A stretch of 64,000 nt of DNA from Dysidea avara (GCF_963678975.1 NC_089280.1:36458174-36522173), one strand, 5' to 3'; counted from the first letter of the stretch, positions 33,714 through 47,753 are shown. Notes: generated by a model not told the origin, from the letters alone. Numbers and translations: made by a program.

Positions 33714-36700
33714 ATGGCTGGGATACGCTTGCTGGATGAGTTGGAAGAGTTCATAAGGGAGAAAATAGAGAAGGAGCGATGGACCCACAAACGTATGAGT
33801 CTTCACCTGCAATACAAATATCCTAGCAGGAAAGGACTGAGTGTTCGCTCATTGGAGAGGTTTGTATACATATAGCTAGCTAAGTAGCTTGGTACATGAA
33901 CCTACTGTATATAGCTACAAACAGCTGCAAGCCCGTTGCAGAGTCAGAACTGTATTATATATATAGTTACTTACAGTTGCAAAAAGAGCTCACTAGTGCT
34001 GCATACGTAGGTAATAGCTATGGGTATATAACTATAGATAATATAACTAGCTATATAAAGGGTCCGTGCATTCAGTTTTCAACAATAATTAATTGCATCA
34101 TGTTTGATTGAGACGGGCTAACAAGCTAGATTACCGCCTAAGTAGCTAGTAATTTTTTTTTTTTATGATTATGATTATGATTATGATTACTGAAAACACA
34201 GTTACAAACTGATATGTTCAGGTAAGGAAAAAAACATTACAAATCACATAGATGAGAGTCAGTTATAATTTATCTAAAAATACTTGTAGAGATTGGGATT
34301 CTATTGTGTCAGTTGGTAAATTGTTCCAATCGCGGATAGATTTGGGGTAATAGCTGAATTTATAATGATCTGTTCTAGCAAACGGAATCTCAAAATGGAA
34401 GGGGTGGTGGTGGCGGGTTGGATATGTGGTGTTGGTGAAATAATTTGGGACTGTTAAGACTGATGAGGAGTAAACAATGTTGTAGAATACTTTTAATCTA
34501 GTCACGTATCGTCGGTATTGAAGTGATGGCCATTGTAGATCTGCTAACATAGATGTAACACTACTGTTATATCGGTAGTCTGACTTGACCCAACGAGCAG
34601 CACGCCGTTGTACCATTTCTATACTTTGTATCTCCTTCTGCAAGTAGGGGTCCCATACTGCCGATCCATACTCCAACAGTGGTCTCACTATACTGGTGTA
34701 GGCTAAACATTTAGTTTTAGTTTTTTACCTACTTGTCCACATGTGTTTGTGTAGCTTGTATGTATACATGCATGCATGCTCTACAGTGAATATCACCAGC
34801 AGGGGCGGATCCAGGAGCTGGCTAGGGGAGGGGCACAAACAGGGTAAGTTGTAGGTGGTTGCATGCATGGGGAGAACCATATTCTCTATAGTTCAGTGCT
34901 GCTTTTTTAAAGCAGCAAATAATCACCTCTTAGTGGTGTCTCACTGTTGATATTTGCCATTTTGGCCTTTTCAGATGGTTGTGAAGTCTTAAAACTGTTT
35001 AAAAGGCTCTGAATGTCTTAAATAACAACAACACGATAATTATTTTTAGAGGCGCTTAGTACGCACGAAGGTGCTGGGTGACTATTTTACAGTTAGTTTG
35101 ACTTCCGTTTCGCTTTGGTCTCAGGTGAATTTGTAATAAATGCTAGTAAAATGTGCATATTTTTGTAAGTTTTAAACTAATCTTGGTTGGCCTGACATAA
35201 AATTTACTAGCTGTTTTAATCAGAAGCATGGCTGGCTCCTCCACAAGGAGGAGAGGGGGGGGGGCATTTGCCCCAAATGCCCCATCCTGGATCCGCCATT
35301 GACCAGTCTAGCCCCACATTGAAGCGCAAACATTAGGTACTATATTGTATACCAGACCAGACGATCACCATTATTATGATCATGAATAGTCTAACTAATA
35401 CACTGATTCCAATTATTACTGGCTAAGTAATTTAAGACTGAGAATCATATATGTGTAGTAATTCACTACCAGTTTATTTAATAGTATAGCTACATTGCTA
35501 TATAATGCATGGCAAAATTTTAGAGACCCAAATGTAGGCTTCATTCAATGTACACTGTAGCTATATATAGGGTTTGCATATATGTTTATGAATAATCAGC
35601 ATACAAAAGTAATATAGTCCTTAGATTGGTTCATCCTATATATAGGTTCTGCCGTGAAAGGAACATTCACAAAACAAGCCGGCTGACAAAACCTGAGTTA
35701 GATGAGGTCGTAGCCGCTGCTGTCAGTGAGGTACAACATGATATAACCATTTATTTAAAACCATACTATGTGTTATATACATATAGGTGGGTCCTGTGTA
35801 TGGACGCAGAACATTTACAGGGGTATTGGCATCAAGGGGAATCAGAACAGGAGAAAAGAGAGTTGGCGAATCATTGAGATATGTCTCACCTGTGTACTGC
35901 CGTGCCCGTACAAACTCCACTGCCAGGATGACAAACCCTACAACATACAGGGCAGATTATTTTGGTCACAAACTACACATCGACCAAAATGAAAAAAATG
36001 TTATGTTTGATGTGACCCACATATGTGCAGTGGATGGCTTTAGCCGGAAAATTGTGGCATTTAGCACTATGCCTATTAAAAACAACAGTGTGATCTATGA
36101 TATAGTGTACAGGTACTTCATTACTTGTAGCAACTACACTAGCACTGCATTACTACCCACACATTCATCCATAACGTTAACAGTGATTATTAAAATTCTA
36201 TGAAGTATTGTTAGAATCACATTTCTTTTAATTATTAGCATTTGAATTGTTTAGGCAAACCATATGCCATTATGGTATGTGGGATCAGATCAGGGTTGAC
36301 CATGGAAGGGAGTGGTATCTTATGTTGTACATCCAAGAACACCTGGCAGGATATAGACGAAACCCTTCTGGACCACCTCACCTGCAGACATCCTCTACTC
36401 AAGTGAGATTGTATTTGTCACATTATCATGATGTAACAAGAATAACCTATAGTGGACTACTGATGTTTAGCAGCAGCTATTGTAGTTGGATAAGCAGGGT
36501 AAACCCCCAAATTAAAAAAAACAATATATTAATGCTGACTAGATGACATTCTAAAACAATGATATAAGAGTGGGACACACATACAATAACTGTTGTTTCA
36601 TTTCATGTGATGTTCATACTGATTTGCTTTGGTGTCTTGTAATAGAATCATGTGATCGAAAGGATATGGGTAGAGGTCAACGGAAGGGTCAACTACCCCA

Positions 36701-37211
36701 TAAAGGCCGCTCTAATAGAAATGCAAGAAAATGGCGATTTCAACCTGGAAGACGATCTGGTACACTTTACACGTCAGCCAAGTTGGGACTACAATGTTTG
36801 TGACAGCCTGGAACGAGCATCGCATATCAGGTATATTTCACTATAGATAGCTAGCTACTTTATGAAATTTTTATCACCATTACTTTAGGTACAAACAAAG
36901 GCATCCCGAATGTGATGATGGCACGAAATAATCAGACCAAGCAAATTGATAACACTCTGGTTCCAGCAGCAGATGAAGCTGTTAGAATGTACGAAGAAAA
37001 CGGAGGACATATAACTATATTCAATGAGTTTGGACAAGACCCTTTAAGAGGAAGACAAGAGTTAATAACTATTAGAAAGGAACGATTTGCTGAGCAATGG
37101 CCAAGCTTTGGCAATATTTTTCATTCACTTGTAAATGGTGACAATACAATGTTCCATGATGGACTGCTATGTTTTATTAATATAAGCATGCAACTAACAG
37201 CACAGCTGTGA
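33714..37211 (+). CDS. Captured integrase-core (DDE) protein gene, six exons
   Basis: Exons: 33714-33859, 35646-35730, 35787-36112, 36255-36402, 36646-36830, 36889-37211, all with GT-AG ends and consistent phase; the product is about 403 residues. An N-terminal helix-turn-helix-like part (SVRSLERFCRERNIHKTSRL) precedes an rve-type integrase core: D143 in LHIDQNEK, D201 in IRVDHGREW and E240 in NHVIERIW, with 38 residues between the last two. The catalytic triad is thus intact. No LTR, gag, RT or terminal repeats flank it and it is split by introns, so it behaves as a host gene, part of an integrase-derived family found across animals (from memory). Within exon 5 the frame shifts by one base near 36770: the upstream frame reads LVHFT and the downstream frame VSQVGTTMFVTAWNEHRIS. 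This is either a disabling mutation or a sequence error. A LINE fragment and a hAT MITE sit in intron 1. Confidence 0.88.
34150..34725 (-). pseudogene. 5'-truncated LINE, reverse transcriptase C-terminus
   Basis: A 141-codon frame (34263-34688) reads VRPLLEYGSAVWDP, QRRAARWVKSDYRY and SYYPKSIRDWNNLPTD, the end of a CR1/Jockey-type LINE protein. The 3' end is a TAATCA microsatellite followed by a short A-run (34152-34190 on the minus strand), as expected for target-primed insertion. It lies antisense in intron 1 of the integrase gene. Confidence 0.85.
34800..35301. mobile_element. hAT-type MITE with CAGGGGCGGATCCAGGA ends
   Basis: 502 bp. The left end is CAGGGGCGGATCCAGGA and the right end TCCTGGATCCGCCATTG, a terminus known from hAT MITEs in many animals. 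ACCAG is present on both sides (34795-34799, 35302-35306), a partial remnant of an 8-bp duplication. It lies in intron 1 of the integrase gene. Confidence 0.8.
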
Positions 37212-40200
37212 GAGAGTTTTACATGCAATTGTATTTTATTGTTAACTTTATTTACTTCATTTCTATTTATCTGTTGCTAAGATATATCATGTTATGGTTA
37301 TTGACACTTGCATTTTGCATGTTTGATGCTTGCATAAATGGTTCCATCTCTGTATAGTAGGCTAGTTATCAGTTGTTTTTTTTGCATAAAAACAACACTT
37401 GAAGTGATATACCAATATTCTGTTGTAGGGATTAAACCTCAAAATAATGTTGGTGAAGAGCATAACAAAGTTTCCACAATAAATCCTATTACTTCTGGGT
37501 TCCCAACTATACAACATTATGGTGCATAATTTCATTTATATAATGAGAAGTTACTGTACAAGACTTAGAATTGAGCATAAAAGTACAAATTTAATTTAAT
37601 TATCGCTTAAACTGTTCTTATAAATGGGAGGGATGTTTATGATACAGTATTGCCGCTTGATTTGGTAACTGGCTATTCCACGTAAGAATGGTTGAAAGAG
37701 AGAATCAATATTAATATTTGTATCAGTCTATAGCCTGGTAGCTGGCTAAATGAATCTGCATGAATGGCGTCGAGAGATGTTATTATGGTTTAATGGTAAA
37801 TTGTGCTGACTATATGCAAGTATATGGATGATTCTGTACAACATCATCAGTTTCATCTTATCTCTTCTTCAATATAAAATGAGCCAAATGCAATCTAGCT
37901 GTTGTAAGATGCTTGTAACACACTCGTATATCTAGTAGCAGTTAACAGTAAACCTAGCTGATCTTCTCTGGATATTATTTAGATAGTTTGGTGACCAGAT
38001 AGTGCTGGTGTACTCTAAAGTCTGTTGTGGGAGTGGGTGGAGGGTGTGTACTGATTTTAAGCAATATGAGATGAGCTATTGTCACAGTTACATTTAAATG
38101 TGTTGTGAATTGATTGACGGTTGATAGCTAACTGCTAAAGCATAACCCCTGCTGTGAACTCACCAACATTGACAAAATAACAAATTGTATATACAGTGTA
38201 GAACACGACAAAATAAATATTGTATTGGAATGATTTTATTGGAGTGGTTGGGGGCATATTAAATAAAGGTATAGACACATATATATGGGATATTTTGTTA
38301 TAGTGTGTGCCCCCTCTTTTTTATTACATGAACATCAGACCATCCATCTGTGCATGTCTGTCACTCTGTTATGTAATGTGTTTATCTTCACTATTAAGGG
38401 GGAGGCTATAGCTAGTGATTTGAAATGACAAATCCTTGGATATCAAACTCTAGTTTAGATCTAGAAGAGCTAAAGTGAAAACTACCTTCGTGAATGTGAG
38501 AATATGTATTTATGCATAATATTGCCTATACACTATAGGGAATATTGTTGCTAATGGGGTATGCAAAACTTGTCCAACATTAACGTACAGTAGTATGTTA
38601 AAGCAGCATGCCATGACTATACATGGATTTGAAAGAACAGTATACGCAGGCATATAATTAATTTTTTTTTTGGAAAGTTTGGGGTTTTAACAGCTTGACC
38701 ACAAACCACACCAACATAACATACATAAAGTGGAATGCAGAGGGTAATGATGATACACTCAATAACACATGCAGCTAATGGATTTGCCAGTAAAGTGTGG
38801 GAATTAATTCAGCTAGGGTGACACGAGTGATGTGATTCATAATCTGATCAACAAGCCTCCATGCAATTCCTCACTGCATGCAGTCTGCAGTTACAAGGAC
38901 GTATTAAGACAATTGGTACTTGGTAGCTGCCCGCTGTACAGTGCACTGCTATAGCAGAGTTCTATGATTCCTCCTGAACCAGTGACAAATTGGTAGCTCC
39001 ACAAAAGTTGCGATGTCTACTCTTCCTCCACAAACTGTGACCACAAGGACGTATTAAGACACACTCACACACACACACACATGCACATGCTGATTGTTAC
39101 CGAACGAATGTCACAGAAATTAATATCTAGTGATAATTGTATTGAAAGTGGCATCATCTGTAAGAATGTTGTATTAGAGAGTATATAGCTGTATTTACCT
39201 TAATGGAGTATACGTATATGTGGAGCACCAAACTAACGTATGTATATAACGTATAGTGAACATAACGTATAGTGAACATAACGTATAGTGAACATACTAT
39301 AATTGTGATGGTGACAACCAACAGCCTTAATAGTAATGCCTGCAGGAGTGATCTTAATTGAAACTGTACATGTGCTTTATAATGACATGAATATGGTTAT
39401 GCAGGGCTGTGTGATTAATACATACATATGTACAATACAATAGTGATATTGACGTTATTCACACCTTAAAAACTTTAGATAAATATTGACCCCCTGTACA
39501 TGTGATTTAATAAATTTGACGTCCGCCATATATGGGGTTTTAAGGAGGGAATCATGAACTGCCAACATCCAACTGCAAGGTGTACATGCATAATTCAAAG
39601 ACGATTGCTGGTCCAATATCACAACAATGTCATTTTATTAAGTTCTGTGATTACAAGTGTATGAACGACATTGCCCTGCTTGCAGCATCATGTAAGAATG
39701 ACACAGAGCATATCATTGAATCATGTGAAAGTACACACAATATGAATACGTTTACAAATGTGTGTGCATCTATGATTTTCATTGTTCATGTTCTAATTAC
39801 AGAGTTCCTACAACTAGTATTGCAAATGTTGAGTGTAGTTTGGTTACATTGTGCATACTATTACATGGAGCTTGTAAAGTTTAACACGGTTTGTATATAC
39901 ATGGTGGGCCGGAAAAAAAATTGCATAAAAGTGCTGATATCTACATTCTTGTAAACATTAAATGGCATTCTAAATTATCACCTGTTGTTAGAACTATTTA
40001 GGAATCAATGCTTCTTATCAAACTGCATGCATGGTTCCATTCATACTTAAACAACACACCCCAGTGTGTTTCTATGGACTATACGCGTCTGCCTTTAATT
40101 CTGGTGTACTATATATATGGAAGCATATAATGGACGGTAATAATTTACCATCTGTCATTACCTTACAATTGCATCTAATTGCAGAAGATACAGAGTACTT

Positions 40201-41999
40201 CAGACAAATTAATTCTCTGGGTGCATGGTGTGGAGATTTGGTTGGTTTTTTACACCCCTTCTGAGATATTTGTCCCTTTTCACTTAAAGTGATTTAGCTC
40301 TAAGATTTTCACTTAGACGCCTGGGCTATGGGTAAATACTTCGTACAGGCTCTACCGTCTGTGTACTCCCTCCAGAAAACAAAATTTGTTTGTTAGTATA
40401 CTTTACATTGGCCAGCACTGAAGGTCTGACTGCAAAATATTCTACATCCTTAGCTACATAACGTAACCTAAACTGTACTTGGGACACTGAACTACTTTTA
40501 GACCGAAAATAACTGGGAAAACAATGGACGATTGGTATTATAAAAATAACAATAGAACACTGTGCACTTGGGGCCCACTACTCAGGGGATTAGGTTATAA
40601 AAAAAGAATAATTATAGAAATGCATTTAATCTTTGCATCTTTATTAGAATTTAGTAGGCCTAACAGGCTTCGAATCCATATCTCATCATCTCAAAAGTAG
40701 CCGTGACCCATACTTATACAGAGCCTAGTTCAATTATTGTAGACAAAATAATAGAATAGAGAGAGTTGGATTAGCAAGTATTTGTCATCATCAGCACTTC
40801 GGCAGGGGTTCTGTACTGTCCATTCAGCTATCTCTTCAAGTCCTCTTATCATTGCCACATTCGTAGATACAATTTTGCCTTCTATAGTGATTTAAGGATG
40901 TTCAGGATGTTCGTATGGTCCATGGATTATACCAACAGTTGGTCATACAATGTGATAATTACATCCATAAATAGTTTATAAAAAGTCATAGTCCCTAACT
41001 TATACATGTAGCTACTTTAATATAATAATATATGTTAAAAAATGAATGACCTGTTGGATTGTTCTTGGTCTCCATTGTACGATATGGAAGTCAAGCTGGT
41101 CTTCATCCCAGAATTCGGAATTAATAAGTTACTGTGTTCAAATGAGGTGACGGACTTGTCTTGGTCCAAGGAATGTCCCAAGAATATCACTTGCTTTTAC
41201 TAGAAACTTTTATCACTTGTATCCTACATACTACCAAAATACTACTTCAATTTCTTTACTTTCTTTATATAGCTATATGGTGAGTGTTCTATTATGATAC
41301 TATGCATGCTTGACTGTTGCAATTGGGTAAATAGGGTGACTGATTGTCAGTGTATTTCAAGCGGACCTTACACAACTGATCTGTACATCATTACACGGAG
41401 TGGGGTTTCTCTGTGTCTCTTTATTCTTACCAGTCACCAATGCCAAGGAGATGAGGTCAACTTGTGATTGTGCTGCGTAAGCATTAATTGATTATCAAAA
41501 GACGTGGTAATCTTGCTCCTAGCTGGTTGATACAAGATTCACAAGTTCTGAGGCATACTGCGTGTGCATAAATAATGTAGTGGCAATCTTAATATTGAAC
41601 ACAGTAAGGCTTTGTTACCGAAGCTAAATATTCAGCATTATAAATATATATATGCAGGGCTGGAAGGTATATCCCACAGGCAGAATATGGTGACCATATA
41701 CTGTGTTGTTTAAATTCTAGCCTTGTTGTGATCATATAGAGGCTTGTAGATAAAAATTTTGTAAGATGCTTCTATGGTGTAGTTTTAAGGGGATGTCCAT
41801 TTGGAAGGGGGGTGGTGGGGTGTTACTTTAGGGAGTCACTACTATACAGTACACTGAGACCTCATTTAGTGACCACTTCTGCAATTAGATCATGCAAGTT
41901 ATAGTTAAATCATTAAACTCAGTGACTGGTCATTTACGAATATACCGACTGTTCTATTAGGGTAGTTCGATCTTTAGCAAGGGCTACCTGTATAATATA
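37212..41999. other. Long stretch without a supported gene
   Basis: It contains only short ORFs without recognisable features. Notable are a 17-base tandem (cataacgtatagtgaa, three copies, about 39247-39296) and a repeated acaaggacgtattaagac (38893 and 39040). I see no exon chain on either strand. Confidence 0.4.
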
Positions 42000-42211
42000 G
42001 ATATATAATGTAGATAATACATTTAGCATGCTTCCTTAAAGCAATAGCCACAAGGAAACCATATCGTAGAGAGTAAATCTTACAGTAATGTCTATATTCA
42101 ATGGCTTCAATTATCGCCTATAAGCCACTGCAACCACTGTCACCATATTATTAAAGGTTGGAAGCACTTTAAATTGAAACTTTGGAAATTGGAATTCATT
42201 AATTCCAACTT

Positions 42212-42310
42212 CCAAATACTATATCTATGCAAAGCATAAAACTTTAGCGCTTGGCGCGCTGCGCGCGCCAAGCGCTAAAGTTTTATGCTTTGCATAGATA
42301 TAGTATTTGG
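42212..42310. repeat. 99-bp foldback with GC-rich core
   Basis: Same as 14036-14125 but with a longer, symmetrical core (agcgcttggcgcgctgcgcg...). The outer stem is CCAAATACTATATCTATGCA with a perfect complement. Confidence 0.8.
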
Positions 42311-42446
42311 ATGGCGGAAAGATCCCTGCATCTAGGTACAATTAAGTGACTGATATTTGTAGTGACATTAAGTCCCAATAGAAAATAACATTTCGCTACT
42401 TAGAGGTGTTCCTTGCCCTATAGAGATGCTACTGTTATATACGTTA

Positions 42447-42696
42447 ATTCACCTATCAATGTATTACCCTACTATCCTGCCCTTGGGCATATATGGGGAT
42501 TTCTAACAGCTGAATGTCAAATGACCCATAGAAGGGCAAACCTATTGTGTCAAATCCTCACTTATCCACACAGAGATATGACAAGTTACAAGAAAAAGTA
42601 TACTTGTGTGCTTAATGAATGATTATCAAAATTAATGTCCTATAGTGCGGCAACAGTTTTGTGTCAATTCTCCCTGTAAATACATTGATAGGTGTA
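42447..42696. mobile_element. MITE of the CACCTATCAATGT family (copy 2)
   Basis: Inverted ends TTCACCTATCAATGTA and (reverse complement of right) TACACCTATCAATGTA. TTA follows the right end at 42697 and TTA lies just before the left end at 42444. The matching arm of element A near 9075 reads through without the insert, so the empty site is known. Confidence 0.7.
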
Positions 42697-42799
42697 TTAT
42701 AGATATTTTAATTTTCATCACCACTTTATTATGTGGTAACGTGGTCATGATTTTGTGTGATGTTGTGTGTATTGGGTATGATGTTCTTATTTGTAGGTG

Positions 42800-45540
42800 G
42801 AAACTCAGATATTGCAAGCAACTGGCTAGGGAATTCAACGTCTAATGAGGTAACCTAACACACTACAGAATGCCAAGAAATGCTTATTGGATCGAAGTCA
42901 TCTCATCTTTATGCAATCACTGTGAGAATAAGGACTCATTGTTCCAACTAGTCTCCATGCCAGACAGTTTGTGTGGGGGTGGCAAATAAGCTTCTAGTCA
43001 CTGTTGCACACATTCTGTGACCACTGTGGAATGTTGGCAGAGCCAATCAGATTGCCTTGCGGGCTCTATAAAACAAACACCAATTATTCAAATTCTTACT
43101 GTAATAAAGGACTGAAGTTTAACAATGCCAGGATATTTGTTCCCCTTGTACAGAGCTCTTATAATCATTGGATTTGTGAAGTAGTGGAATTGTCGAGGAA
43201 GACCTTCAGCAATGTTTCAAATACATCATGACATTACCAGTACAATTTTCGACTCAGCTTGCTCAGACGTGACTGGCATGATTCATCCTTGCCACAAAAT
43301 TCGCCTCAGCTTGCTCAGACGTGACTGGCATGATTCATCCTTGCCACGATTCATTCTTGCCACAAAATTTACCTCAGCTTGCTCAGACGTGACTGGCACG
43401 ATTCATCCTTGCCACAAAACAATAGTGTGATGTAATCTAATTGCATGTCAGTTTATTCATAGAAAGTGTACAACAGTGATCAGACTGTTTATTTCTCGCC
43501 CCCACACAAACTGTCTGGCATGTGAGACTAGTTAGGTACCTATATACAAATGTTGTACTTTTGCTGCATATTCAAGTTTTTTTGTTATTCAGACAAAATA
43601 ATTGTTAAATCTGCAATAATGGGTAAATATGTGGGAGCTGATGAAAACAGAAAAGAAACTCACTGTAGTTTCTAATAACTATGTTACATACTGTGCAGGA
43701 ATTGTGATCCACAGATGTGATTACTGTTAACCATTTAATTGAGTGACTGACAGTCTACTTGCTGGCTAATGTAGTACATAGTTCTACGTATATGACTCAA
43801 CCATACAGTTAAGGTACATCTTTTTTATAAAGGACAAAAATTACCAATCTTTAAGAGGTTTCATTGTAGACAAATTTGTAAATTCTCAGTGCTATCTCTT
43901 ATACAGGTTGTTGTACAGGAACATTTCTAATATTATTGGTAATTAGAACTGCTCCCGTACAGTATGAGTCAAGCATATGTTGAATGACCTAGTGTATGTA
44001 TGGTATAATTATGTACATATATATAAACTTATCTATTGGAACCACTACGTACGTATGTAACAAACAGTTTGAGACCAACTGAGGAAATCTTACTGAGAGT
44101 TTGTCCTTTAAATTGTATTCTATAGGAACCACAGAAATTTTTCTTTATAGTGGAGGGTACTTTAAGAGAGGTTCTACAGTTAGATAATCCATCAATGCTT
44201 TTTAAATTCAGGAGTAAGAGTTACATGGTGCAAGTCAAGGTTGTCGACCAACAGGAAGAATTGTATGCAAAAGAAAATGAACAAGTAGCTACAGGTATCA
44301 AAACACACATATCCAATGATCAATAAGTGGGTGTGGTTCCATGGTAGTCTACAGGCTCCCATAAGCAGGCATAGCACTTTTCTTGATGCCATGCAGACTT
44401 GTTGCGTACAACACAAACCCAATAAGTGGGCATAATACCATAGAGGATGTGGGTGTGGCTCCATATATCACTTAAGACACCAAAAACATTCTCAAATGGT
44501 GCATGAGTACAGCTCCACATTAAGTCCCTTGAAATGCAACCCAAATGACCTGACACTAACACACTAATAGACCTTCAGTGCTGGTCACTGTAAAGTGTTA
44601 GTAACAATAGCACTTCAAGTTCATACATGCATAAAGAAGGACAGTAGATGTACTCTATAAAATTGACGAGGATGCATTGATTTTTATTGCGGAAATTTTG
44701 AATGACATGTGCTCTTATATTATAGCACCTGAGAACTGATACCAGTAGTATATGGGAGAGTAAACTTCACAACTTCATTTTTTATCCCCTTAATTCTTTA
44801 GGCTATCATTAGTTGTACAAGAGATGGTATGGTGACACAATTAGTACACACATAAAGTATCCACTATAGCTGTTACAACAATGGATTAAATATATCACAC
44901 CTAATAGAAGTGAATACTTGATTATCTGACCTTCGACTATCAACACACTTACTTACAGTAGATGTGTCTGTTCTATTAGAGTATTTCGTCTAAGGCGTTC
45001 ATTTCATTAGAGTAACTCTGTATAAAAATAGGCTTTGATTATCTGAACATGTCTTGGTACCTAGGGGTCAGGAAGCACTGTACGAGTAATTTCTTTACAG
45101 CTGTCAGCCATGCAGGCATTATTTAGACAGTAAAGGACAATAAGTTTTCAAGCACAATTACCTTATAAATCATGGAGTAATAATAGTACTTCTGCAAATT
45201 TACCATTGGATAAAATAGCAAATAACTTGCACTAAATCTACTACACTAACACTGATGCAGCCTTCAGGTGTGAGGATACAGCTAGCATATTGAGGTGAGC
45301 ATACACTCTATGTACAGCAAAATACGATTGGCTACACTCCAGCAAAAAGAATATACCATTTTCTTAAAGAGGGTGATATCAATAACATGTAGCCATCAAC
45401 AAAAATTAGTTGTGTAAAGGTGCTTTACAATACACACACTGGTGCTATTGTAATATACAACTAAATGCAAAACTTCAATCATGTCTTTTGTTGTTGCTGT
45501 TACCCTTGAATGCTCACAGTCAAATTGTTCATCATTAAAC
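42800..45540. other. Interior of element C, no recognisable gene
   Basis: It has short, random-looking ORFs. Homology to the interior of element A in reverse orientation is visible near 43580-43630 and 44205-44340. Confidence 0.45.
43253..43425. repeat. 52-68-bp tandem repeat, three copies
   Basis: Units begin CTCAGCTTGCTCAGACGTGA at 43253, 43305 and 43373. The middle unit is longer because of a 16-base internal duplication (gattcattcttgccac). Confidence 0.9.
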
Positions 45541-46877
45541 ATAGATCAGTCATCTCACAAGATCACCATAGTACGGACTCATTGTTCCACACCTCATTTA
45601 GACGAGAAGTAAATCATTCACAATAACAATGTGAATCCACCTACAAATTAAGAACATTACACTCAATCATAGATCATCACACAAAATCATCACCACATAA
45701 TAAAGTATTGAATCATTACCTAATATAATATACCTATAATGTACATAAAAACAGCAACATTTCTGTGGTACAAGGAACATCAGAGTGGCAAATTAGGGAA
45801 AAATATTACTTTATATTGTGAATTGTGTGCTTAAACTTGTAGTCACTTGATATTACAACAATAAAATAACAAACACACAATTATCATGCTTTTGTATGTC
45901 TTCCTTTAATACTTAATAAGGTTAAGACAGATGGCTGATCAATTCAAATCACATTTTTTAATTTTTATAGTAATCTCACTTAAAATTGTCAACCATTACA
46001 ACATGTTTCGGTAGTGCATTCCAATGTTCAATTATTATTCTTTAGAAAATAATTATTTCTTCACAAATTTTCATGCACTGTATGCTTGTACAATTGAATG
46101 TCAATGGGAAATGGTGGATCTGGTAAGCTGCAAGGATTGGTGCATGTTACCATTCAATTTTTGATATGTGGCTCTCTAAATTTTCTGTATACTAAGGTGG
46201 GTGGTTGTAATCTTTCATAACGATGAAAGTCACTAACTAGTTTTGAAGCTCTGTGTTTAAGTGATTCAACTCTGTTAATGTCACCCTAATAATCAGGCCC
46301 ATAGATTACAGCAGCATAGTCGTAGAACTGGTTGAATCAAAGTTATCTCCAATACAACAAATATCATAGCGTCCAAGGACCAAAACATCTCTTTATTAAA
46401 CCCATCAAAAGCACAACTGCTTGTTCACACATATATAATACTCCTGTAAAACTATCCACGACAGCGATCAACCAAGAGATCAACACTGTGATGTTAATTT
46501 CTACTGACTTAAAAGAGGCAATCAAGTGGCTTGTTTTAGCAAAACAGTAAATTAAGCTTTGTCCCCTTTTTCTGAGATGAAATCAAGGTTGATCAAATAT
46601 CTTGATCACAGTCACAGATGGTTTTACAGGACCATACATAGGTAGTGACCATCCCTTGTTCAGTTATAACTGGTAAAGCAGATAAGTTAACAAATGTCAG
46701 AATTTTTTAAAATTTAAACTCAACACATTCGGCAGAGCCGTTCTTCCATGAGAGAATTCGTAACACCTATAGTGACACACACACACACAAGCACACGCAC
46801 GCACAGATTTGATTTATTGTTTAAACTCAATGCAATCGGCTTAAGCTGTTCTTCCTTGCAGGAGGTACAAACAGTTA

Positions 46878-47157
46878 TGCACCTATCAATGTCAAGCCCC
46901 ACCTACCCCAGGTCGGGCAGAGGTGGGGACTGTTGGGGATTTGCAAATGCGAGAATGCAAATTCCCCAACCCTGGGGACAACTTTTGAGTTACGAATCCC
47001 CTAATAATTATCCCGGGAATCACAACAGTATGAAAAAGTACGGATATTCGTGTTGCAAATGCCCCTACCCTGGGGACGAGCTTGGGTGACAAATCCCCTA
47101 CAAATCCCCACCTGCTGCCCGACCTGGGGTAGGTGGGGCGTGACATTGATAGGTACA
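46878..47157. mobile_element. MITE of the CACCTATCAATGTC family (copy 3), TTA duplication
   Basis: 280 bp with inverted ends of about 40 bases beginning TGCACCTATCAATGTCAAGC; TTA flanks at 46875-46877 and 47158-47160. The mirror site in fragment D (near 13595) is uninterrupted. The three-base TTA duplication suggests the PIF/Harbinger group. Confidence 0.82.
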
Positions 47158-47753
47158 TTACATAGCACAAAAACGAGACACACACACACACACACACACA
47201 TAGTGGTGTTACAAGAATCACATAGTGGTGTCACAAGAATAAAACACAAGCTGCTTCACACTCACATAATCAGTTTCACCAATACCTGTGAATAGCTCTG
47301 TGCTGCCAGATAATGCGAGACGCCACTGACAAATCAGTTCATAGTGATGAGGCAGCCAGCAAGGCAGCCAGCAAGGCAGCCAGTGAGAGAAACAAGGTAA
47401 GAACAGTCCTTCTGAAAAAAAGGCAGGAGAAACTAAGAGTTCTTCTAAACTGGCTCAATTTTTTCGCCCTTCTTTTCTAGCGGCTGCCAGCCTGGCGGAG
47501 AGCACGACGTTGTTGGCACTGCTAACTAGTCTTGAACATGTCAGTATCCAGGATACGTACACAACATTATCCGGAAAAAAATATTTCGTGAAAATTTTCC
47601 AAGTCCAAAGTGTGCCCAAAAAAAAAATTCGCCCGGTGCGATCCGTAAAATAGACACCCACAAAAAAACCACAATCGAAACAAAGACGCCTTGTCACAGG
47701 ACTCATTAGTTTAATTACTTGATGGGTTCGCATGCTTACCTGCTGGAGTCACG

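Larger units (their letters stand above)
42000..47640. mobile_element. Second long-arm element (element C), inverted relative to A
   Basis: The right arm (about 45540-47640) matches the arms of element A and ends with the mirror of GCACCGGGCGAA at 47627-47640. The inner left arm (42331-42445 and 42697-42800) matches 8970-9190 of element A. The interior (42800-45540) matches parts of element A's interior in reverse. The far-left part (42000-42330) matches 14010-14400. It has acquired two MITEs of one family. No coding sequence is seen. Confidence 0.6.

Noticed and set aside
39580..39954. 124-codon ORF in the empty region
   Set aside because: Cys-, Ile- and Tyr-rich translation typical of random AT-rich DNA, no splice or family support.
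40650..40700. ggcttcgaatcc, T-loop-like sequence
   Set aside because: No matching acceptor, D or anticodon stems could be found around it, so no tRNA is called.
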